DNA of 64,000 nt from Dactylosporangium vinaceum (GTDB lineage Bacteria > Actinomycetota > Actinomycetes > Mycobacteriales > Micromonosporaceae): contig NZ_CP061913.1 in assembly GCF_019904175.1 (NCBI RefSeq), positions 9,238,001 through 9,302,000 on the forward strand. Reading direction: 5' to 3'. Below, piece after piece: positions 58,117 to 64,000 of this stretch. The notes beneath the pieces are model-generated. The model was not told where the DNA came from, did not search any database, and saw nothing but the letters and a program-made list of their open reading frames with translations. Positions within the stretch are counted from its first letter, which is position 1, and the number at the start of each line of letters is the position of its first letter. Both the position numbers and the translations under genes were made by a program.

Positions 58117-59232
58117 CTATGCCAGGACGCGGTCCACGGCAACGTGATCCATGCCGTGCGCCTCGGCGACCGGGCCGTAGGTCACGTGTCCGTCGTGCGT
58201 GTTGAGTCCGAGCGCGAGCGCCGGGTCGCGGCGCAGGGCGTCGCGCCAGCCGCGGTCGGCCAGCTCCAGCACGTAGGGCAGTGTGACGTTCGTCAGCGCG
58301 TAGGTGCTCGTGTGCGGCACCGCGCCCGGCATGTTCGCCACGCAGTAGAAGATCGAGTCGTGCACCCGGTAGGTCGGGTCGTCGTGCGTCGTCGGGTGCG
58401 AGTCCTCGAAGCAGCCGCCCTGGTCGATCGAGATGTCGACGAGCACGCTGCCCGGCTTCATACGCTTGACCAGCTCGTTGCTGATGAGCTTGGGCGCCTT
58501 GGCCCCCGGGACGAGCACGGCCCCGATCACCATGTCGGCGTCGAGCACCGCCTTCTCGATCTCGTACCCGTTCGATGCGATCGTCTGCAGGTGGCCCTGG
58601 TAGATCGCGTCGGCCGCGCGCAGGCGGGAGATGTTCTTGTCCAGCAGCAGCACCTCGGCCTGCATGCCGATCGCGATCGCGGCCGCGCCGAGCCCGGAGA
58701 CGCCGGCGCCGATGACGACGACCTTTGCCGCGTACACGCCCGACACCCCGCCGAGCAGGATCCCGCGCCCGCCGCCGGCCCGCATGAGGTGGTACGCCCC
58801 GACCTGCGGTGCCAGCCGCCCGGCGACCTCGGACATCGGGGCGAGCAGCGGCAGCGACCGGTCCGCCAGCTCGACCGTCTCGTAGGCGATGCCCGTCACG
58901 CCGCGATCCACGAGCGCCTGGGTGCAGTCCCGGGACGCGGCCAGGTGCAGGTAGGTGAACAGGACCTGCCCGGCGCGCATCCGGCCGTACTCCTCGGCGA
59001 CCGGCTCCTTGACCTTCAGGACCAGCTCGCCCTCGCCCCAGGTGTCATCGGCGGTGGGCAGGATGGTGGCGCCGGCCTCGCGGTACTCCTGGTCGTTGAT
59101 CGACGACCCCAGCCCGGCCCCGGCCTCGACGAAGACCTCGTGCCCGTGCGCGGCGAGCTCGTGGACGCCGGCGGGTGTGATCGCCACGCGGTACTCGTGG
59201 TTCTTGACCTCGCGCGGAATTGCGACCTTCAC
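58117..59232 (-). CDS. ald: Alanine dehydrogenase
   Basis: 371-aa NAD-dependent enzyme interconverting L-alanine with pyruvate and ammonia. Family motifs include VAIPREVKNHEYRVAITPAGV (substrate-binding Arg and Lys region), LVLKVKEP, TYLHLAASRD, VVVIGAGVSGLGAAAIAIGM (NAD-binding) and VDISIDQGGCFEDSHPTTHDDP. The start is GTG 59232 with GAGAGGGG upstream; the length is exactly typical. Confidence 0.96.
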   Translation of the reverse strand: MKVAIPREVKNHEYRVAITPAGVHELAAHGHEVFVEAGAGLGSSINDQEYREAGATILPTADDTWGEGELVLKVKEPVAEEYGRMRAGQVLFTYLHLAASRDCTQALVDRGVTGIAYETVELADRSLPLLAPMSEVAGRLAPQVGAYHLMRAGGGRGILLGGVSGVYAAKVVVIGAGVSGLGAAAIAIGMQAEVLLLDKNISRLRAADAIYQGHLQTIASNGYEIEKAVLDADMVIGAVLVPGAKAPKLISNELVKRMKPGSVLVDISIDQGGCFEDSHPTTHDDPTYRVHDSIFYCVANMPGAVPHTSTYALTNVTLPYVLELADRGWRDALRRDPALALGLNTHDGHVTYGPVAEAHGMDHVAVDRVLA

Positions 59233-59410
59233 GGTTGGACCCCTCTCCACTCAGCGCGCCATTACGCTGTGTGCACACGCCGGAGTTTATGGCCCTTTTG
59301 GGGTACCCGATGGCAGCACAGTGTGAACTCCTCACCAGCGGAGTTGACACTGTGCTGGCCGGCGAGCGCGGCACTGTGCGCCGATACCGGGTGATCTATT
59401 CTCACAACCC

Positions 59411-60115
59411 ATGACGGTGTACGGCGGCCCTCGCCCCGAACTGCCAGCTCCGAAGCCGGACAGGCTCCTCCTCGGCGCGGCCGGCGCGGCCCTCCTGGCG
59501 GTCATCGTGGGCGTCGTCTTCGCCGTCCAGGCATTCATGTCCGACGACCCCCGGACGACCGCCGCACCGCCGGTGGAGCAGTCCTCGGCCGCCCCCGCGT
59601 CGGCCACTCCCCCACCGCCCCCGACGTCCGCCGCCCCGTCCCCGTCACCCACGCCGAGCCCCACGCCGACGAGGAAGCCGGCGATCCTGGCGGCCAAGCC
59701 GTCGCTGATCCACCCCGCCCACTCGGGCCTGTGCCTGCAGGCCAACGCCGGCAACGGCGGCAACGCCACCCAGCAGGGCTGCGACGGCAACAACGCAACC
59801 GAGCTGTGGGTACCGCAGGCCATGGGCGACAGCACCGAGATCTTCCAGTTCGTCAACGCCGCCGACAACCGCTGCCTGAGCGTGAGCAACAACTCCTCGG
59901 ACAACGGCGCCCAGGTCTGGATCTGGGACTGCCACGCCGACACCGGCCAGCTCTGGAAGCTGGTGGGCGACAACGGCGGCTATCGCCTGCTCAACCCGAA
60001 CAGCAACAAGTGCGCCAGCATCTCCGGCGGCAACCCCGCCCCTGGCACCGTCATGGTCATCTGGGACTGCAACGGCGCCGCCGACCAGCGCTGGTCCTTC
60101 CAGCCGACCGGCTAG
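59411..60115 (+). CDS. Membrane-anchored ricin-type lectin domain protein
   Basis: 234-aa protein with a cytosolic N-terminus, one membrane segment (LLLGAAGAALLAVIVGVVFAV, about 19-40) and a ~60-residue Pro/Ser/Thr/Ala linker. The C-terminal beta-trefoil RICIN domain has three related repeats: GLCLQANAGNGGNATQQGCDGNN, RCLSVSNNSSDNGAQVWIWDC and KCASISGGNPAPGTVMVIWDC. The QxW-like signature ends QRWSFQ. It probably displays a carbohydrate-binding domain outside the membrane. No catalytic domain is fused. Start ATG 59411. Confidence 0.87.
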   Translation: MTVYGGPRPELPAPKPDRLLLGAAGAALLAVIVGVVFAVQAFMSDDPRTTAAPPVEQSSAAPASATPPPPPTSAAPSPSPTPSPTPTRKPAILAAKPSLIHPAHSGLCLQANAGNGGNATQQGCDGNNATELWVPQAMGDSTEIFQFVNAADNRCLSVSNNSSDNGAQVWIWDCHADTGQLWKLVGDNGGYRLLNPNSNKCASISGGNPAPGTVMVIWDCNGAADQRWSFQPTG

Positions 60116-60480
60116 GCCGGCTGGTCGGGCAGGCTGCTGAACTGCAGGCCGGCGAGCCTCCAGCCGCCGGGCTGCGCGACCCAGATCTGGCTGGCCCGCG
60201 ACGTCAGCGCCATCGCCTGCCCCTGCCACACCGAGCGGCTGCGCTGGACGTATCGCACGACGGCCGCGCGGTCGTAGGCGCTCACCTCGACGTCGCTGCT
60301 GTCGAGGGCGGTGTACGCGAAGTCGGCGAACTTCGCGATCCACTGCGCCTTGTCCAGCACGTACCCCTGATCGCCGATGGAGCGGAAGTCCTCGGCCAGC
60401 AGCTCCCGCAGGGCACCGGTGTCGGCTCGCAGCTCGGCCTGCACGAACGCCCGGTGAAGCGCGTAGACATCAACGTTCAC
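60112..60480 (-). CDS. SnoaL/DUF4440-like protein
   Basis: 122-aa NTF2-fold protein. RAFVQAELRADTGALRELLAEDFRSIGDQGYVLDKAQWIAKF and RAAVVRYVQRSR, ending in WRLAGLQFS, match DUF4440/SnoaL-like domains. It is cytosolic, with no catalytic assignment. It overlaps the lectin gene convergently by 4 nt and lies just downstream of the DUF1772 gene (9 nt), with which it is probably cotranscribed. Confidence 0.85.
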   Translation of the reverse strand: MNVDVYALHRAFVQAELRADTGALRELLAEDFRSIGDQGYVLDKAQWIAKFADFAYTALDSSDVEVSAYDRAAVVRYVQRSRSVWQGQAMALTSRASQIWVAQPGGWRLAGLQFSSLPDQPA

Positions 60481-60489
60481 GGCGCAACG

Positions 60490-60966
60490 TTAGGCGCGGA
60501 TGAGGGCGATGGCCATCGTCAGCAGGGAGCCGGCCGAGGCGACGGTGCGGACCAGGTTCCAGGTGATCCAGCGGTCCTCGAAGGCCTGGCGGACGGCGGA
60601 CGGGTCGGTGATGGTGGCTGCCGGGCCGGCGGCGTTCAGGGTGTCGTTCAGCGGGACGTTCACGGCGGCGGTGACGACGAAGGCGACGGCGTAGAGGACG
60701 GCGGCGGCGATCAGCCAGGGCAGCGGGCCGCGGTGGGCGGCGGCGAGGTGCAGCAGGACGGCGGCCACGGCCAGGAAGAAGGCGCCGACGTAGACGGTCA
60801 GGAACCAGCCGTTGAGGATCGCGGTGTTGATCTTCTGCATCACGTCGATGAACGTGCGGTCCTCGACCAGGCGCAGGGCGAGCATGACCGACGTCGAGTA
60901 CGCGAAGAAGACGCCCGCGGAGAGGCCGACGAACAGCGTCGTGGTGGCGAGGACGAGGTTTCTCAT
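60490..60966 (-). CDS. DUF1772 (anthrone oxygenase-like) membrane protein
   Basis: 158-aa protein with four hydrophobic segments. VGLSAGVFFAYSTSVMLALR near the N-terminus, VNVPLNDTLN and FEDRWITWNLVRTVAS at the end are the conserved DUF1772 signature. ATG 60966. It is divergent from an AraC-type regulator, with inverted repeats in the gap. Confidence 0.9.
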   Translation of the reverse strand: MRNLVLATTTLFVGLSAGVFFAYSTSVMLALRLVEDRTFIDVMQKINTAILNGWFLTVYVGAFFLAVAAVLLHLAAAHRGPLPWLIAAAVLYAVAFVVTAAVNVPLNDTLNAAGPAATITDPSAVRQAFEDRWITWNLVRTVASAGSLLTMAIALIRA

Positions 60967-60990
60967 GTCACTCAGTGAATCGGCAGGCGT

Positions 60991-61038
60991 GTAGACGCGC
61001 CATGGTCCAGGCGCGCTGATGCATGTGCGAGCGTCTAC
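60991..61038. promoter_or_regulatory. Nested inverted repeats in DUF1772/AraC divergent promoter
   Basis: Outer arms GTAGACGC (60991-60998) and GCGTCTAC (61031-61038), plus inner arms CGCGCC (60996-61001) and GGCGCG (61010-61015). The outer pair ends 9 nt before the AraC-type start. Candidate operator or looping sites for the regulator. Confidence 0.6.
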
Positions 61039-61047
61039 GGTGGTGGG

Positions 61048-61986
61048 ATGGATGCGTTGACGGCACTGCTCGACGGGCCGCGGGCCCGGGGGGCCTTCCT
61101 GCTCCGGTCGGTGTTGAACCCGCCCTGGTCGCTACGGATTCAGGACGAGGCCGCGCTGGCCATTGCGGCCGTCGTGCGGGGGGCGGCCCACTACGTCGGG
61201 GACGACGGACACGTCGTCGGGGCCGGGCCCGGGGACGTCCTGGTGATCCGGGGGTCCGAGCCCTACACGGTGGCCGAGCCGGCGGGGACGGCGCCGCAGA
61301 TCGTGATCCATCCGGGACAGCGGTGCACCACGCCGGAGGGCGAGGATCTGGCCGAGGTCATGCATCTCGGGGTGCGCACGTGGGGTACCGACGAAGCCGG
61401 CTCGACGCTCGTCATCACAGGCGCCTACCAGCTCTCCGGCGAGGTGAGTCAGCGGCTGCTGTCGGCGCTGCCGCGGGTGCTCGTCGTGCCCGCGGACGAG
61501 TGGGACACCCCGCTGATCAGGATCCTGGCCGACGAGATCGCCAAGGATCGGGCCGGGCAGGAGGCGGTGCTCGACCGGCTGCTGGACCTGATGCTCATCA
61601 CCGCGCTGCGGACGTGGCTGGCGCGGCCGTCGTCGGGGGCGCCGGGGTGGTACCGGGCGCAGTCGGACCCCGTGGTCGGGCCCGCGCTGCAGCTGCTGCA
61701 CCACAACCCGGGGCACCCGTGGACGGTGGCCGAGCTGGCCGCGAAGGTCGGGGTGTCGCGGGCACTGCTGGCCCGGCGGTTCGGGGAGCTGGTCGGCGAG
61801 CCGCCGATGGCCTACCTGACCGGGTGGCGGCTGGCGCTCGCGGCCGACCTGCTGCTGGAGCCGGACGCGACGCTTGACGCGGTGGCCCGGAAGGTCGGCT
61901 ACGGCGGCGCGTTCGCGCTGAGTGCGGCGTTCAAGCGTGTCCGCGGCGTGTCTCCGCAGGCCCATCGGGAACAATATTCGGCATGA
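61048..61986 (+). CDS. AraC-family regulator with cupin domain
   Basis: 312-aa regulator. The N-terminal cupin-like domain (DALTALLDGPRARGAFLLRS, HYVGDDGHVVGAGPGDVLVIRG) precedes an AraC double HTH: HPWTVAELAAKVGVSRALLARRFGELVGEPPMAYL and LDAVARKVGYGGAFALSAAFKRVRGVSPQAHREQY. Start ATG 61048. It is divergent from DUF1772, its likely target, and overlaps the next gene by 4 nt. Confidence 0.93.
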   Translation: MDALTALLDGPRARGAFLLRSVLNPPWSLRIQDEAALAIAAVVRGAAHYVGDDGHVVGAGPGDVLVIRGSEPYTVAEPAGTAPQIVIHPGQRCTTPEGEDLAEVMHLGVRTWGTDEAGSTLVITGAYQLSGEVSQRLLSALPRVLVVPADEWDTPLIRILADEIAKDRAGQEAVLDRLLDLMLITALRTWLARPSSGAPGWYRAQSDPVVGPALQLLHHNPGHPWTVAELAAKVGVSRALLARRFGELVGEPPMAYLTGWRLALAADLLLEPDATLDAVARKVGYGGAFALSAAFKRVRGVSPQAHREQYSA

Positions 61987-62372
61987 CAGGCGTCACCGGC
62001 ACCAGCACCTGCCCCTGCGGCCTCGGCGAGTCGTACGACGACTGCTGCGGCAAGTACCACCGCGGCGCCGAGCCGCCGAGCGCGGAGCTGCTGATGCGGG
62101 CCCGCTACAGCGCGTATGTGGTGGGCGACCGCCGGTTCCTGCTGCGCACCTGGCACGAGAAGACCAAGCCGCGCGCGCTGACGCTGGAGTCGGACCAGAA
62201 CTGGCAGGGGCTCACGATCCTGGCCCGGGAGGGCGGCGGGCTCTTCGACACCGAGGGCATCGTGGAGTTCCAGGCCCGGTACCTCACCGACGGCCGCTCC
62301 GGCCGCATGCACGACCGGAGCCGGTTCCTGAAGGTCGCCGGCGCCTGGCGTTACGTGGACGAGGTCGACTGA
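61983..62372 (+). CDS. YchJ-family SEC-C motif protein
   Basis: 129-aa UPF0225/YchJ protein. The N-terminal zinc-binding SEC-C motif is CPCGLGESYDDCCGKYHRG (Cys10, Cys12, Cys21, Cys22). The body has LLMRARYSAYVVGDRRFLLRTWH, and RSRFLKVAGAWRYVD ends it. ATG 61983 overlaps the AraC stop (ATGA). The 3' end overlaps the convergent GNAT gene by 22 nt. Function is not established for the family. Confidence 0.92.
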   Translation: MTGVTGTSTCPCGLGESYDDCCGKYHRGAEPPSAELLMRARYSAYVVGDRRFLLRTWHEKTKPRALTLESDQNWQGLTILAREGGGLFDTEGIVEFQARYLTDGRSGRMHDRSRFLKVAGAWRYVDEVD

Positions 62373-62926
62373 AGCGCGCGCCACTCGCGGTCGAGCATGG
62401 CGTAGATGTACTGGTCGCCGAACTCGCCCTTGAACAGCTCGTCCTCGACGAAGTGGGCCTCGCGGCGCAGACCCAGCCGGGTCAGCAGGCCCCAGGACGC
62501 GCTGTTGCGGGTGTCGCAGGCCGCGTAGATGCGGTGCAGCCCCAGGCCCTCGAAGCCCAGGCGGAGCATCGCCTCGGCGGCCTCGCGGGCGTAGCCGCGG
62601 CCGTAGAACTCGGGGTTGAGCGTGAAGCCCAGCTCGCCCTGCTGGTGCTTGATGCTCGCCCACTTCAGCACCACCTGGCCCACGACCCGCGGCACGCCGT
62701 CGGGCACGATCGCGAGGGTGAGCCACTGGCCCTCCTGCGTCAGCTCGCCCTGGGCGATGCGCCGGTCGAGGGCGGCCCGCGTCTCCTGCGGGGTGTGCAC
62801 CTCCCAGTAGAGGTACCGCACCACCTCGGGGTCGCCGGTCATGGCGTGCAGGTCGTCGAAGTCGCCCGCGGTGAAGGGGCGCAGCGTCAGGCGCTCGGTC
62901 CGGATCGGATACTCGGGTCGCAGCAC
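62351..62926 (-). CDS. GNAT acetyltransferase, RimJ/RimL type
   Basis: 191-aa enzyme. The opening IRTERLTLRPFTAGDFDDLHAMTGDPEVVRYL is typical of ribosomal-protein or small-molecule acetyltransferases of the Acetyltransf_3 group. The acetyl-CoA loop is PEFYGRGYAREAAEAML, then GLHRIYAACDTRNSASWGLLTRLGLRREA. ATG 62926. The substrate is unknown. Confidence 0.92.
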   Translation of the reverse strand: MLRPEYPIRTERLTLRPFTAGDFDDLHAMTGDPEVVRYLYWEVHTPQETRAALDRRIAQGELTQEGQWLTLAIVPDGVPRVVGQVVLKWASIKHQQGELGFTLNPEFYGRGYAREAAEAMLRLGFEGLGLHRIYAACDTRNSASWGLLTRLGLRREAHFVEDELFKGEFGDQYIYAMLDREWRALQSTSST

Positions 62927-62935
62927 TCGCGCAGA

Positions 62936-63346
62936 CTAGTCTTCGACGGCGGTCTCGAGCCTCACAATTGTTCCGGCGTCGCCGGTGGTGACGGTGACCT
63001 CGTCGACCAGGTGCCGGGCCAGCCACAGGCCGCGCCCGCTCACCGCGCTGCTCGGCGGCAACGCGGCCTCGCCGTCGAGGCGCTCCTCGGGGATGCCGGC
63101 GCCCTTGTCGACGACCTCGCAGACCAGCAGGCCCTCGGTGAGCCACATCCGCAGCGTCCCGCCGCCGCCGGCGTGGCGCACGGCGTTGGTGACGATCTCG
63201 TTGACCGCGAGCACGAAGTCCTCGAGTCGCTGCCCGATCAGCCCGGCCGCGGCCGCGCCGCGGTTCACGGCGTGGCGGACGGGCGTGATGAGTGCGACGT
63301 CGAAGTCCTCGACCAGCAGCGCCGTCGTCTGAACGGCTTCAGCCAC
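62936..63346 (-). CDS. Anti-sigma regulatory-type ATP-binding protein
   Basis: 136-aa stand-alone GHKL/HATPase_c_2 domain like RsbW/SpoIIAB. N-box NEIVTNAVRHAGG, G1 DKGAGIP and G2 SGRGLWLARHLVDEV are present, so it should bind ATP. GTG 63346 is preceded by AAAGGTG. It may phosphorylate an anti-sigma-factor antagonist; no partner gene is adjacent. It lies 9 nt upstream of the GNAT gene on the same strand, with which it may be cotranscribed. Confidence 0.92.
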   Translation of the reverse strand: MAEAVQTTALLVEDFDVALITPVRHAVNRGAAAAGLIGQRLEDFVLAVNEIVTNAVRHAGGGGTLRMWLTEGLLVCEVVDKGAGIPEERLDGEAALPPSSAVSGRGLWLARHLVDEVTVTTGDAGTIVRLETAVED

Positions 63347-63461
63347 GGTGTCACCTTTCCGCTGCGCCTCGCATCGCCGAGCGTATACCCAGCCGCGACC
63401 GCCCCGGCGCCAAGTCACCCTGCGGTGCAATCTGCATTCCGCGCCCCGCATGCTAGGGGCC

Positions 63462-63887
63462 ATGGACGACGACCTGCGGGTGACCGACGACATCGCCCTG
63501 CCGCGGGCCGAGCTGACCTGGCGCTTCAGCCGCTCCGGCGGCCCCGGTGGGCAGTCGGTGAACACCACCGACTCGCGCGTGGAGCTCCGCTTCGACCTGC
63601 TCGCGACGGCTGCGCTGCCGGAGCCGCTCAAGGATCGGGCACTGCAGCGGCTGGCCGGACGCCTGGTCGAGGGCGTCCTGTCGATCACCGCCTCGGAGCA
63701 CCGCTCGCAGCTGCAGAACCGCCGGGCGGCCGAGGAGCGGCTGGTCGCGGCCATCGCGGCGGCAATCGCTCCGCCACCCAGACCGCGTAAACGGACAAAA
63801 CCCTCCAAGGGTGCAGTCGAGCGCCGCCTGGAGTCGAAGCGGCACACGGCCCGGCGCAAGCAACAACGCCGTCGCCCCGACGAGTGA
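63462..63887 (+). CDS. arfB: ArfB-like peptidyl-tRNA hydrolase / ribosome rescue factor
   Basis: 141-aa codon-independent release factor. The GGQ catalytic motif lies in SRSGGPGGQSVNTTDSRVEL (Gly29-Gln31). The C-terminal tail is basic (RPRKRTKPSKGAVERRLESKRHTARRKQQRR), as needed to enter the empty mRNA channel of stalled ribosomes. ATG 63462. It lacks the stop-codon recognition domain, so it is not RF1 or RF2. Confidence 0.93.
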   Translation: MDDDLRVTDDIALPRAELTWRFSRSGGPGGQSVNTTDSRVELRFDLLATAALPEPLKDRALQRLAGRLVEGVLSITASEHRSQLQNRRAAEERLVAAIAAAIAPPPRPRKRTKPSKGAVERRLESKRHTARRKQQRRRPDE

Positions 63888-63912
63888 CCGGCATTTCCGA
63901 CAAAATGCGGAT

Positions 63913-64000
63913 ATGGTACTGCGCCTGCTCGCACTCGCCACAACGGCACTCCTTGCCGCATGCAGTGGTGCGCAGCCGGCGCCCCAGGCACTGACGAGCG
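63913..64000 (+). CDS. Lipoprotein, partial at right edge
   Basis: Frame beginning MVLRLLALATTALLAACSGA from ATG 63913, with a clear lipoprotein signal peptide and lipobox LAAC. Only 29 codons are visible, so the family cannot be assigned. Confidence 0.65.
   Translation, partial: MVLRLLALATTALLAACSGAQPAPQALTS

Noticed and set aside
57481..59394. 637-codon plus-strand open frame opposite xerD and ald
   Set aside because: Antisense to two highly conserved core enzymes.
1..64000. tRNA, rRNA or transposase genes
   Set aside because: None could be recognised by eye; conserved tRNA arms or transposase motifs were not seen.

Overview
The window is high-GC actinobacterial chromosome with tightly packed genes, frequent GTG/TTG starts and many 1-8 nt start/stop overlaps. 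The core block ald-xerD-parA-scpA-scpB-rluB-cmk-der, NIT-domain sensor kinases, a SigE-type ECF factor and LuxR regulators of the large ATP-binding class suggest a Micromonosporaceae-like or Streptomyces-like soil actinomycete. The family assignment is inference; no rRNA or tRNA gene is present to settle it.

Layout. (1) 1-6.6 kb: a truncated NIT-domain sensor kinase divergent from an ABC importer operon holding two substrate-binding lipoproteins of different folds, a SAM methyltransferase, a permease and an ATPase. (2) 7.1-17.8 kb: a probable biological-conflict locus with a caspase-like protease, a LuxR-type STAND ATPase, a CHAT-like protein lacking its catalytic residues, a MIDAS-intact vWA protein, a 75-aa protein, and a duplicated pair (a 332-aa protein with a sigma-region-2-like segment plus a 66-85-aa helical protein) at each end. 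(3) 17.8-26.1 kb: a free-standing condensation-domain protein, a proline-rich protein, a permease/unknown/PLP-decarboxylase operon (possibly histidine to histamine), a secreted vWA/Calx-beta protein and YccF. (4) 26.1-32.0 kb: a three-gene overlapping operon (HTH-STAND-TPR protein, winged-helix protein, two-ATPase HerA-like protein), a second candidate defence system. (5) 32.1-43.6 kb: envelope genes (GH3, sulfatase-like, CDP-alcohol transferase) divergent from a pterin/flavin-like pathway (dehydrogenase, non-canonical PTPS homologue, glycosyltransferase, LPG-synthase-like membrane protein, GTP cyclohydrolase II, RibD-type reductase, ferric-reductase-like flavoprotein). (6) 43.7-59.2 kb: chromosome-maintenance and translation core genes interleaved with regulators, a flavin reductase, a Ser/Thr kinase and a SigE module. 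(7) 59.4-64 kb: small stress or surface genes, an AraC regulator, GNAT, an anti-sigma-like ATPase and an ArfB-like release factor.

Standing out: a short motif (CTGACGGA) recurs upstream of genes in both conflict loci, and the 13-mer GT(A/T)ACTGACGGAC precedes both the LuxR-STAND gene and the HTH-STAND gene, suggesting one regulon. Three proteins (glycosyltransferase, RibD-like reductase, ScpB) carry large in-frame low-complexity expansions, and a non-coding 21-bp array lies nearby. In the pterin-like cluster the PTPS homologue lacks most zinc and catalytic residues, while the cyclohydrolase keeps the tyrosine expected for the canonical product.
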